Of a stretch of 64,000 nucleotides of DNA, positions 1 to 7,844 are shown one piece after another (the first letter of the stretch is position 1; each line of letters starts with the position of its first letter). Made by a program: the position numbers and the translations under genes. A model generated the notes under the pieces. It ran no database searches. It saw only the letters and a program-made list of their open reading frames with translations, and was not told where the DNA came from. Location: positions 18,465-82,464 of the forward strand of contig JAXGZQ010000004.1 of NCBI GenBank assembly GCA_040776905.1. The letters run 5' to 3'. The DNA is from SLHU01 sp009929975 (GTDB taxonomy: Bacteria > Bacillota > Clostridia > Saccharofermentanales > UBA5734).

Positions 1-443
1 CAACCAGGCTCTGTTCCGTCTGTTGCAATCTGACCGATCAGGACCCATGCCAGATCTGCCAGTCACCCGGCCGTGACCACAGTACCATCTGTGTTGTCGA
101 GCAGCCCCGTGATGTCTCGGCCATGGAACGGATTCACGAATATAAGGGACTTTATCATGTTCTTCACGGCGTCATCTCGCCGATGCAGAATATCGGCCCT
201 GATCAGATCAAGCTGCGCGAACTGCTGGCCAGACTGCGCAGTGATGATCATGTCAGCGAAGTCATCCTGGCCACCAACTCAACGGTTGAAGGTGAAGCGA
301 CGGCGATGTATATCTCACGGCTGCTCAAGCCGGCCGGAATCAAGACAACCCGTCTGGCCCACGGACTGCCGGTCGGCAGTGATCTCGAATACGCTGATGA
401 AGTCACGCTGGCCCGCGCGATGGAGGGTCGGCGGGAACTGTAA
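1..443 (+). CDS. recR: Recombination protein RecR, 5' end missing
   Basis: This is the C-terminal part of RecR, which works with RecF/RecO to load RecA at gapped DNA. The reading frame is open from the window edge. It shows the four-cysteine zinc finger (CSVC followed 12 residues later by CQIC) just before the Toprim domain, whose hallmarks ICVVEQPRD, ATNSTVEGEATA and the closing GLPVGSDLEYADEVTLARA are all present. The ATG at 123 lies inside the gene and is not the start. The stop is at 441-443 and a bidirectional terminator follows. The N-terminal helix-hairpin-helix lies outside the window. Confidence 0.95.
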   Translation, partial: TRLCSVCCNLTDQDPCQICQSPGRDHSTICVVEQPRDVSAMERIHEYKGLYHVLHGVISPMQNIGPDQIKLRELLARLRSDDHVSEVILATNSTVEGEATAMYISRLLKPAGIKTTRLAHGLPVGSDLEYADEVTLARAMEGRREL

Positions 444-491
444 TCTGATGAGCCCTGCCCCGGCCGGAGCGGCAGAAAAAAAGCCCATGAA

Positions 492-520
492 AAAACCGCA
501 TTCGTTTGGAATGCGGTTTT
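492..520. terminator. Bidirectional intrinsic terminator between recR and the divIC-like gene
   Basis: A perfect 12-bp stem (AAAACCGCATTC and its complement) encloses a 5-nt loop. The A-run on one side and the T-run on the other let it work in both directions. It sits between two convergent genes and overlaps the stop codon of the minus-strand gene. Confidence 0.85.
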
Positions 521-830
521 AGTCTTCAAAGACAATTTCGTTCGGTCTGACCATGCCAAGTTGATCCCGGGCGACCCGTTCAATGTATTCATCCGTGTCG
601 ACCAGGCTGCTCAATTCCAGTAATTCCGCCTGTTCGGCCTGGATGATCAGAAGTTGTCGGTCGAGGATTTCCCGTTGCGCCCGCATCCGCTCAATCCGTT
701 CTTCCTGTTCAAAATAGATCGCGACCGCTGATGCCGCAGCAAAAACAATAATCAGGCCGATGGTGATGCGAAGCAGCACATGACGGTTTTTCTTCTGGGT
801 AGCATTTTTTTGTCGGCTGCCTACAAGCAT
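519..830 (-). CDS. Septum formation initiator (FtsB/DivIC-like)
   Basis: A small bitopic membrane protein of the divisome. It has a basic N-terminus, one transmembrane helix at about residues 20-40, then a coiled coil rich in E, R, Q and L (about 45-75), and ends with the family motif region ERVARDQLGMVRPNE. This is the FtsB/DivIC architecture, and about 103 residues is the usual size. The ATG at 830 is preferred over that at 836, because the AAAGGA ribosome binding site abuts the upstream ATG. DivIC and FtsL-like proteins are hard to separate by eye. Confidence 0.85.
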   Translation of the reverse strand: MLVGSRQKNATQKKNRHVLLRITIGLIIVFAAASAVAIYFEQEERIERMRAQREILDRQLLIIQAEQAELLELSSLVDTDEYIERVARDQLGMVRPNEIVFED

Positions 831-974
831 ATCCATTCCTTTCGGCCAATCAGTGTCTTTATTCTAATTCGGCTGCTGCTAAAGAACAAGGCTGCAACGC
901 GTCAGGATGCCCGAAATCATACGATTTTAATGACTGTAATCAAAACGTAACAACCTTTCGGCTGACCAAGTGGC

Positions 975-1241
975 TCAGTTCAGTTCACCCGGCTGTCCGC
1001 TGTCCAGAATTACATACAATTCCTGTGCCTGTTCCTTGCGAACGGTCTCGCGGACTTCGCGAATCTGAATGCGCGAGCGTCCCTGGCCAAAGGTGATTTC
1101 CAGGATATCACCCGGCTTGACTTCAGCACCGGGTTTGGCCGGCCGGCCATTCAGGGCAACCCGGCCAGAACTGCAGATTTCATTGGCGACAGACCGTCGC
1201 TTGATCAGTCGCGATACTTTGAGAAATTTATCCAGTCTCAT
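975..1241 (-). CDS. rqcP: S4-domain RNA-binding protein RqcP (YabO/Hsp15 family)
   Basis: An 88-residue protein that is almost entirely one S4 RNA-binding domain, beginning MRLDKFLKVSRLIKRR and containing SSGRVALNG and GDILEI. RqcP/Hsp15 proteins bind 50S subunits with obstructed nascent chains and assist alanine tailing in ribosome quality control. The ATG at 1239-1241 has a GGAG site and overlaps the mazG stop as ATGA, so translation is probably coupled. The mazG-rqcP-divIC order is common in Bacillota. Confidence 0.9.
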   Translation of the reverse strand: MRLDKFLKVSRLIKRRSVANEICSSGRVALNGRPAKPGAEVKPGDILEITFGQGRSRIQIREVRETVRKEQAQELYVILDSGQPGELN

Positions 1242-2125
1242 TTTGCTTTCTCCTTCTCTTTCGCCTGATCCCATAATTGATCAAGCTGTTCAAGGTTCAG
1301 ATCCGCCAGATCATCCCCGGCAGCCTCCGCCTGGTATTCCATAAGGCTGAACCGCTGAACAAAGCGGTTCGAAGCACGGTCCAGGGCAAGCTCCGGCTGT
1401 ACACCCAGATGGCGTGCATAATTGACGACCGCGAACAACAGATCTCCCACCTCATCCATCAGATGCTCCGACGGGAGCGTGGCATCCGATCCGGTGGATT
1501 GATCAACCCGGCCATCAGCGTCCTGGCTGTTTGATCCAGCCAGACAGTCGACGATCTCAGCCAGTTCTTCGTGGATTTTGCCCAGTGGTCCCGAGGGGTC
1601 GGGCCAGTCAAATCCAACTCGAGCAGCCCGTTGCTGGATCTTATAGCTGCGCTGCAGGGCCGGCAGGTGGCGCGGCAGATCAGCCAGCACTTCGCTTTGA
1701 CGCTTCTGGCCTTTTTCCTGACGTTTATTTTTCTCCCACGTCGCGAGGACTTCCTCAGCGGTTGCCGCCTGATCATCACCGAAAATATGGGTATGCCGGG
1801 AAATCAGCTTGCGGCTGATCGCGGTCATGACATCTGAAAAATCAAACTGATCGTTTTCTGACGCGATCTGAGCATGAAAGACAACCTGCATCAAAACGTC
1901 GCCCAGCTCATCGCACAGGCGTTCCGGATTCTCACTGTCAATGGCGTCGATGGCCTCATAGGCTTCCTCGATCAGATGCGGCTTCAGTGAGCGATGGGTT
2001 TGTTCACGATCCCAGGGACAACCATCCGGAGCCCGCAGAAGCGCCATGATGTCCAGCAGTTCCTGCATTGAATAGTGCGATTTTAACGGCAGGTGAGTCT
2101 TGTTCGGTATTTGATTCTGATCCAT
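1238..2125 (-). CDS. mazG: Nucleoside triphosphate pyrophosphohydrolase MazG
   Basis: MazG hydrolyses (d)NTPs to monophosphates and pyrophosphate as a house-cleaning enzyme. The first MazG domain shows CPWDREQTH, LIEEAYEAIDAI and DELGDVLMQVVFHA, the EExxE...ExxD metal-binding pattern. The second repeats it as IHEELAEIVD and LMDEVGDLLFAVVNYA. At about 295 residues it is close to two-domain MazG length, with an insert of about 20 residues near residue 215 between the metal helices of the second domain. The ATG at 2125 is chosen over the earlier TTG because GGAGATAAAG precedes it. It starts 14 nt after the stop of the small gene upstream. Confidence 0.95.
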   Translation of the reverse strand: MDQNQIPNKTHLPLKSHYSMQELLDIMALLRAPDGCPWDREQTHRSLKPHLIEEAYEAIDAIDSENPERLCDELGDVLMQVVFHAQIASENDQFDFSDVMTAISRKLISRHTHIFGDDQAATAEEVLATWEKNKRQEKGQKRQSEVLADLPRHLPALQRSYKIQQRAARVGFDWPDPSGPLGKIHEELAEIVDCLAGSNSQDADGRVDQSTGSDATLPSEHLMDEVGDLLFAVVNYARHLGVQPELALDRASNRFVQRFSLMEYQAEAAGDDLADLNLEQLDQLWDQAKEKEKAK

Positions 2126-2139
2126 CTTTATCTCCTCGG

Positions 2140-2412
2140 TCAGTCCATCCACCGTATTTGCAAACGGTCAAACATGATCGGATCGGAAAACTGTTCACGG
2201 AAAAACAGAGTCTGATGAAAGCGGGCAAATTCTTTCGTATTTTTCTCCATCCAGAGCGGGAGCGGGATATTAAGTTCATGGCACGCGTCAACCAGACAGC
2301 GCTCCAGCTGGCGGCTGAAACGCTCATCTGACTGGCCGCGGTCAATCGTAACCGACGCCAGCATCAAATTCGCCCGATAAAGATTTGCCTGCAGTTTCAA
2401 AAATACCTCCAT
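2140..2412 (-). CDS. Small conserved protein of unknown function
   Basis: A 90-residue soluble protein with no signal peptide or membrane segment. It ends in an acidic-aromatic stretch and contains CHELNIPLPLWMEKNTKEF, a sequence style I associate with a conserved, uncharacterised clostridial family found near mazG. It is the first gene of the mazG-rqcP-divIC group and leaves only 14 nt before mazG, so it is probably co-transcribed. No catalytic motif is visible and I assign no function. Confidence 0.7.
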   Translation of the reverse strand: MEVFLKLQANLYRANLMLASVTIDRGQSDERFSRQLERCLVDACHELNIPLPLWMEKNTKEFARFHQTLFFREQFSDPIMFDRLQIRWMD

Positions 2413-2519
2413 GTCCGCTTAACAGATTATTCACGGATCGACCACGTTATTGCTACATTTGGGTGCTATGATGAATATGCTTCTAAGGAAGCACCCCTAA
2501 ATCATAACCCCCTCCTTAT

Positions 2520-2545
2520 AATACCGGCGGCCCCCCGCCGGTATT
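2520..2545. terminator. GC-rich hairpin after rhaB
   Basis: An 11-bp perfect stem (AATACCGGCGG and its complement) with a CCCC loop lies 15 nt beyond the rhaB stop. It lacks a clear T-run on the minus strand, so it may be a weak terminator or an mRNA 3' stabiliser. The 147-nt gap also holds a second hairpin at 2479-2492 (GCTTC-TAAG-GAAGC), nested within GGGTGCT/AGCACCC arms. Confidence 0.5.
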
Positions 2546-2559
2546 CCTTTGTCCGTTTT

Positions 2560-4053
2560 TTAGATTGTAACACAGATCCCGCCATACCGCTGCCGGTACG
2601 AATCAAGCGCGCTCCGCCATGCCGGCTGCTCCTGCGGCTGATAGGTCTTCAGTTCACAGGAGGCGGCGGCGACCGCGCGCGCAGCCTTCAAGTCCTTCAG
2701 ATGTCCGCCAGCCATCAGCTGTACGGCCATATTCCCCAGGGCGGTCGCTTCAGCCGGGCCGGCGATTACTGCACAGGCCGTTGCGTTTGCGGTGAATTGA
2801 GACAACAGGCCGTCCCTGGTTCCCCCGCCGACAATATGCAGCTGCCGGTATGATTTGCCGCTGATCTGTTCAATCTGTTCCAGGGTGATACGATATTTGA
2901 GCGCCAGGCTCTCATAAATACAGCGTGCGACCTCACCACGGCTGCGCGGAACCGGCTGTCCACTGTCGCGGCACAAAGTCCTGATCCGCTCAGGCATGTC
3001 ACCCGGTGCCGCCAGAGAAGCGTCATCAGGGTCGATCAGTGAACGAAACGGCGGACTGGCCAGTGCTTCTCGCTCAATATCAGCATAACTGACTTCCGCG
3101 CCATCCCGTATCCACTGCCGTCTTGATTCCTGGATCAGCCAGAGGCCCATGATATTTTTCAGCAGCCGTGTTGTTCTGGCAAAACCGCCTTCATTCGTAA
3201 AGTTATACTGTCTGGTTTGATCATTGATCACAGGAGCCTCTGTCTCAATACCCATGAGCGACCAGGTTCCACTGCTGATGTAGATAAAATCCGAGGTTGT
3301 CGCCGGAATGGAGACAACCGCAGCGGCAGTGTCATGTGAAGCGCCGGTCATGACCGTGATGGCATCGATGCCCAATTCGGCGCAGATGGCTGGTGACAAA
3401 GTTCCGGCCGCGGCGCCGGGATGGCGGATCGGGGCAAAAAGCCGGGCCCGCAGCCCCAGACGATCGATCAGGTTCCAGTCCCAGTCACGCTGGTTCGCGT
3501 CAAGCAGCTGTGTGGTCGAGGCCATCGTATACTCCGACTGGCGAATTCCGGTCAGCAGATAGAGCAGCAGATCCGGCATCAGCAGCAGCTGGTCAGCCCG
3601 TTCAAGCAGATCCGGACGATCGCGGCGAAGCGCGGCCAGCTGGAAAATCGTGTTGATGTTCATCAGCTGGATGCCGGTGTGACGGTAAAGTTCATCATCA
3701 CTGATGACAGCAAATACATCCGGCATGACGGTTTCTGTCCGGCGGTCCCGGTAATGAACCGGCTGGTCGAGCAGATAGCCGTGTTCGTCAATCAAGCCGA
3801 AATCAACACCCCAGGTATCAATGGCCATACTGCTGATCGGCGCATGCGGTTTGGCCAGAAGGAGCCCCTGTTTGATTTCATGAACCAGCCGCGGCAGATC
3901 CCAGTACAAAGTCTCACCGAGCATGACGGGATCATTGCTGAACCGATGCAGTTCTTCCAGTCTGATGGTCTGTCCGTCAAAACGACCGAGCATCGCTCGT
4001 CCGCTTGACGCTCCGAGATCAAACGCCAGCAGGCGGATTTCCTGATCCATCAT
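2560..4053 (-). CDS. rhaB: Rhamnulokinase
   Basis: An FGGY-family kinase that phosphorylates L-rhamnulose to L-rhamnulose 1-phosphate. It opens with the phosphate-binding motif LLAFDLGASSGRAMLG, then shows WGVDFGLID, the dimer/adenine region ISSGTWSLMGIE and the C-terminal HIVGGGTRDGLLSQFTA typical of RhaB. The length of about 497 residues is normal. It is the last gene of the long rhamnose operon, starting 8 nt after the aldolase stop with a GGGAGGG site. The first two codons are both ATG (4053, 4050) and either may be used. Confidence 0.93.
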   Translation of the reverse strand: MMDQEIRLLAFDLGASSGRAMLGRFDGQTIRLEELHRFSNDPVMLGETLYWDLPRLVHEIKQGLLLAKPHAPISSMAIDTWGVDFGLIDEHGYLLDQPVHYRDRRTETVMPDVFAVISDDELYRHTGIQLMNINTIFQLAALRRDRPDLLERADQLLLMPDLLLYLLTGIRQSEYTMASTTQLLDANQRDWDWNLIDRLGLRARLFAPIRHPGAAAGTLSPAICAELGIDAITVMTGASHDTAAAVVSIPATTSDFIYISSGTWSLMGIETEAPVINDQTRQYNFTNEGGFARTTRLLKNIMGLWLIQESRRQWIRDGAEVSYADIEREALASPPFRSLIDPDDASLAAPGDMPERIRTLCRDSGQPVPRSRGEVARCIYESLALKYRITLEQIEQISGKSYRQLHIVGGGTRDGLLSQFTANATACAVIAGPAEATALGNMAVQLMAGGHLKDLKAARAVAAASCELKTYQPQEQPAWRSALDSYRQRYGGICVTI

Positions 4054-4061
4054 GTCCCTCC

Positions 4062-5186
4062 CTACTGCTCTTTTGTCAGGGTCTTGCGATAGGCTTCGCT
4101 TTCCCAGCCGCGGATGAACGCCTGTCCCGCTTCATCCATGGTCTGAACCGTATAGCCGGCCTGACTGATCTGTTGTTGAATGAAAAGAACCGCTGTCAGG
4201 GTCTGTTCGATCGTCTCCGCTTCAATTTGGCCGCAGCGATAGCAGATTGATCCATCAGCGGTCAGGATCGTCGCGGCCGCTGACAGGGGAATATCGGCCG
4301 CGATAGCGTTCTCAATTGCCGCGTCCATCACACCGAGCTGCCCGGCCAGATAGACCAGCTGATCAGGATACAGCGCCTGTTCGGTCAGTTGTGGCAATTT
4401 CCAGTTTCCTGACGCCAGACGATCCCGCAGCCACACAGTGTCTGAATAGAAACAGTTTTCATCACCATAACATCCGGAGCGGACACGGACATCGGGCCAG
4501 GCTTCAGCCCGGGTGCCGAACGCGGCCGCCAGCCGTTGATTGACCTCTTCATGCAGCCGCACGCACTGTCCGGCGTCATCACCCGTAATGATCAGGCCGT
4601 GATTTTGCATCAGCAGAATCTGCGGCCGCCGCCCGGTCTGTGATTCGGCGTCAGCCATGGCCCGGGCAATCGCGAATGTCAGGCGGCTGCCGGGATCCAG
4701 ATACGGAATCCAGACAAAACCCGCCGGACCTTCAGCCAGCGCGTCCGCGGCGATCTTCTGCCCCTGGACCGAGCAGGCCGCCAGGTTCGCGTAGACCGCG
4801 TGGGTATGCAGAACATAGCGATCCAGTATCGCGTGAAATCCGGCCTCAACCGATGGACGCAGCTGAGGCAGACCATCGACAGTCTGAACGTTCTGGCGGA
4901 CATACGACGAGCCACTGGCCTCTACATCGGCAAAATCATCGGGTCGGTGCTGCGCGAAAAATGCGCGGATGGCCTGATAGTCAAGAACGGCATAGGCGTA
5001 GTCTGGCCGCATTTGATCAAGTCGGAAGCCGGACGCCTTGATCGCCATCAGGCGATCATCCAGTTTAACCGATGTATTCCCGCCGCCGCCCTGTACATAG
5101 TCAGAACGCTGACCCGCCAGGCGGGACATTTCCAGCAGGCCTTCAAGATGGGTTCGATGGTCGTCGCTTAATGTGATCGCTGTCAT
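4062..5186 (-). CDS. Class II aldolase, probable rhamnulose-1-phosphate aldolase
   Basis: A zinc-dependent class II (adducin/fuculose-type) aldolase expected to cleave rhamnulose 1-phosphate to dihydroxyacetone phosphate and L-lactaldehyde. GGGGNTSVKLDD and AIKASGF form the phosphate site; HTHAVYANLA and MQNHGLIITGDD give the zinc histidines. At 374 residues it is much longer than E. coli RhaD and resembles the aldolase half of the bifunctional RhaE type, with the dehydrogenase half missing. A separate SDR gene lies upstream in the same operon (13112-14218). The ATG at 5186 follows GGAGC and lies 4 nt past the rhaA stop. The substrate is inferred from rhaA/rhaB context. Confidence 0.85.
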   Translation of the reverse strand: MTAITLSDDHRTHLEGLLEMSRLAGQRSDYVQGGGGNTSVKLDDRLMAIKASGFRLDQMRPDYAYAVLDYQAIRAFFAQHRPDDFADVEASGSSYVRQNVQTVDGLPQLRPSVEAGFHAILDRYVLHTHAVYANLAACSVQGQKIAADALAEGPAGFVWIPYLDPGSRLTFAIARAMADAESQTGRRPQILLMQNHGLIITGDDAGQCVRLHEEVNQRLAAAFGTRAEAWPDVRVRSGCYGDENCFYSDTVWLRDRLASGNWKLPQLTEQALYPDQLVYLAGQLGVMDAAIENAIAADIPLSAAATILTADGSICYRCGQIEAETIEQTLTAVLFIQQQISQAGYTVQTMDEAGQAFIRGWESEAYRKTLTKEQ

Positions 5187-5190
5187 GTTC

Positions 5191-6474
5191 TCAGCTCCGT
5201 TCCCGCAGAATCTTGCGCTCATACTCATGGATCGGCTCGAGATAATTGAGACCGGCCGGAACCTGTTCGCGAACGCAGAACTCATTCCAGATAGCCTGTG
5301 CCGGCAAATGTTTCGCTTCTTCTGTCAAAGCCAGACGGTCTGCCAAACGGCCGGCAGCCTCAGCTTCACGAATCCGTTCAGTCGGTTCAAGCATGGCCTG
5401 CAGAGCGGCCCGCCGTGTCGCGCGCAGCCCGATCACCCAGGCAGCAATCCGGTTAATGCTGCCATCAAAGAAATCTGTCGCCAGGCTGACACGGTCAAAA
5501 GCATCTGAACGATGGATCTCCCGCATCAGGTCCTGCAGCGCGTCATCAGTGATCACCACGTGATCACTGTCCCATTTAACCGGCCGGCTCACATGTACGA
5601 GCAGTCGCGGGTAGAAGGTCAGCAGCGCAGATATCTTATCACTGACAGCTTCGGTCGGATGATAATGGCCCATATCCAGGGTCAGCACGACATTCCGGTG
5701 GCCCAGCGCATGGCTGTGTGCCAGATATCCCATGTAAAACTCATGGGAACCGGCGGTGAAGCTTTCCACACCGACACCGAACAATTTGCTTTCAATCGCG
5801 TCAACCAGATGTTCCCCGGGCAGCGCTTCACTCAGGATCGCGTCCAGTGAATCCTTCAGCCGGCGGCGCAGTACACCGCGGTCGGCAGGGATATCCTTGC
5901 TTCCGTCAGGAATCCATATATTGCAAATAGACGGACGGCCCAGCGCCCGGCCGAATCCATCCGCGATCCGCCGGCTGGCCTGGCAGTGGCGGATCCAGAA
6001 CTGGCGCGTCGATTCATCAGGATGTGTCAGCGTCATGTTATCGTCTGCCAGACGATGGCCAAACAGCGTCGGGTTGAAATCGACAGCCAGCTGATGCTGT
6101 CTGGCCCAGTTGAGCCATGCCTCGAAATGACGCATCTCATAGCTATCCCGGTCAACCTGATCACTGCCGGTCTCAGCATAGCTGGCATGCAGATTGACCC
6201 TGTGGCGGCCGGGGAGCAGACTGAGTGCCATCGCCATATCGTCACGCAGCTCATCACCGTCGCGGGCAATCCCGGGGCTTGACCCGGTGGACATGATGCC
6301 GCCGGATGTCCCGCCGGCCATCTGTTCCAGGCCGGTGACATCGTCGCCCTGCCAGCAGTGCATGGAGATTTCCAGCTGTTCCAGCTGACGCAAAACCGCT
6401 TCGGTGTCGACTCCCAGCTCCGCATACTGTTCTCTGGCTGCCTGGTACTGTGTCTCAATCTGATGTTTATTCAT
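5191..6474 (-). CDS. rhaA: L-rhamnose isomerase
   Basis: A metal-dependent TIM-barrel enzyme that converts L-rhamnose to L-rhamnulose. Family signatures are CWQGDDVTGLE near the N-terminus, GGIMSTG, LDMGHYHPTE and the metal-ligand stretch SLATDFFDGSINRIAAWVIG. The 427-residue length is right for RhaA. The ATG at 6472-6474 is chosen because AGGAGGT precedes it; the open frame extends 15 codons further without a better site. It lies between the PHP gene (41 nt) and the aldolase (4 nt). Confidence 0.95.
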   Translation of the reverse strand: MNKHQIETQYQAAREQYAELGVDTEAVLRQLEQLEISMHCWQGDDVTGLEQMAGGTSGGIMSTGSSPGIARDGDELRDDMAMALSLLPGRHRVNLHASYAETGSDQVDRDSYEMRHFEAWLNWARQHQLAVDFNPTLFGHRLADDNMTLTHPDESTRQFWIRHCQASRRIADGFGRALGRPSICNIWIPDGSKDIPADRGVLRRRLKDSLDAILSEALPGEHLVDAIESKLFGVGVESFTAGSHEFYMGYLAHSHALGHRNVVLTLDMGHYHPTEAVSDKISALLTFYPRLLVHVSRPVKWDSDHVVITDDALQDLMREIHRSDAFDRVSLATDFFDGSINRIAAWVIGLRATRRAALQAMLEPTERIREAEAAGRLADRLALTEEAKHLPAQAIWNEFCVREQVPAGLNYLEPIHEYERKILRERS

Positions 6475-6515
6475 GCCGCTTACCTCCTGAATGATGTATT
6501 GATCGATGGTTGGAT

Positions 6516-7817
6516 TCAATGAATCATGTCGTGGCGGGCTTTTCCGGCGTAATGCCGGACCCTCTGTTCAAGTGCCGGCCAGCGCTTTCGGGCGGTTTCC
6601 GAAAACAGGCCCGCATCGTCTCCAGCCCGCTCGTGCGCGATAAGTGCCCAGGCGGCGTCATAGAGATGGGAAAACATCGGGTCGCGCATCGCCTGGCAGA
6701 CAAACGCCTGGCGAGGCTGGTTGATATCCTCTCCGCTGATCTGGAACAAGCCGTATTCACGGCACAGTCGCTGAACACGCTCCAGCTGCGCCCGTTGATT
6801 GCGTGACGGCATATAGGTGACCGCCTGGAACCCTAGCTGAGGCAGGCGCTTGAATAGATCATCAAGAAAGTCATCTTCAAAGGCCTGGCTTTTCTTGTCA
6901 CCGGTCACTGAATCGGTGACATCGCCCAGATACGCGTAGGCAGGAATCAGGCCGTGTTCAGATGCCCAGGCGGTGACATGTTCCGCCGGCGGACATTCAT
7001 CGGAACCGGCATCAAGATAGAACCGCTCCACCAGATGGCCTTTCAGCAGTCCAAGCAAATCATAGCGCCGGTACGGCTGCGGGCTTTGCAGATGCCCGCG
7101 TTGTTTTTCTGTCAGCGGCAGCCGCAGATCATGCTCCAGCCGTTCGACCAGCTGTTTCCCATCCGGTGACTGATCCAGCAGCTGGCCGGCCAACGCGAAC
7201 AGAATATGCCGTTCGGTGATCTCGCCACCCTCTTCCCAGCAGGATAGCGGGATGATATCCTGCTCAAAATCCAGTGACAGACCATACGGCTTCATCAGAT
7301 GATTCAGACGCCCGGTCATCGCCAGGCTGCGCTGGAAACGAGCCTGACGGATCGGCTCCAGCCACGCCTGTACAGCCGGGATCTGGTGGTGCGGAACACC
7401 GTGCAGCGCGATATAGGCGACCCCTCTCTGGTCCGGGTTGTTGATATGACGGCCGCTGAAAGGAAGACCCTGCAGCGAGACTCTGCATTCAAGACCAATG
7501 GTCACCGGCAGATGAAGCAGGCGTCCGGCTTCGATGAACTCCAGTGCTCCCGCGATTGAGTCATGATCCATCAGGCCGGCGGTCGCCAGCCCGGCCTGTC
7601 TGGCCTGCCAGGCGGCAGCGGATGGTGAATAGGGCGAGAAAGAATAGATGGTATGGATATGATTGTTCACATCGCGTCCGCCCCCGCCGCCGGCCTGGTC
7701 CGACGGGTCGGTCCGACGGCACCAATCACGCAAAGCGGACAGCCGCTGCTGCGGCGTCGGCTGGTTGAGCATCTGTGCCAGCGATTCATGCGGCTGGCCC
7801 GGGGTCGTGGTCTGCAT
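6516..7817 (-). CDS. PHP-domain protein of the rhamnose operon
   Basis: A polymerase/histidinol-phosphatase (PHP) family metal-dependent hydrolase of about 433 residues. The N-terminal metal motif HIHTIYSFSPYSP and the second motif LMDHDSIAGALEF are intact, with GLECRVSL following, so it should be an active phosphoesterase. Its substrate is not known; its place between the dehydrogenase genes and rhaA suggests a sugar-phosphate or related ester. Three ATGs in a row (7823, 7820, 7817) follow a GTG. The spacing from AGGAG favours 7817, but the exact start is uncertain. Confidence 0.8.
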   Translation of the reverse strand: MQTTTPGQPHESLAQMLNQPTPQQRLSALRDWCRRTDPSDQAGGGGGRDVNNHIHTIYSFSPYSPSAAAWQARQAGLATAGLMDHDSIAGALEFIEAGRLLHLPVTIGLECRVSLQGLPFSGRHINNPDQRGVAYIALHGVPHHQIPAVQAWLEPIRQARFQRSLAMTGRLNHLMKPYGLSLDFEQDIIPLSCWEEGGEITERHILFALAGQLLDQSPDGKQLVERLEHDLRLPLTEKQRGHLQSPQPYRRYDLLGLLKGHLVERFYLDAGSDECPPAEHVTAWASEHGLIPAYAYLGDVTDSVTGDKKSQAFEDDFLDDLFKRLPQLGFQAVTYMPSRNQRAQLERVQRLCREYGLFQISGEDINQPRQAFVCQAMRDPMFSHLYDAAWALIAHERAGDDAGLFSETARKRWPALEQRVRHYAGKARHDMIH

Positions 7818-7844
7818 CATCATCACTCCTGAAATCGCGCCGGA

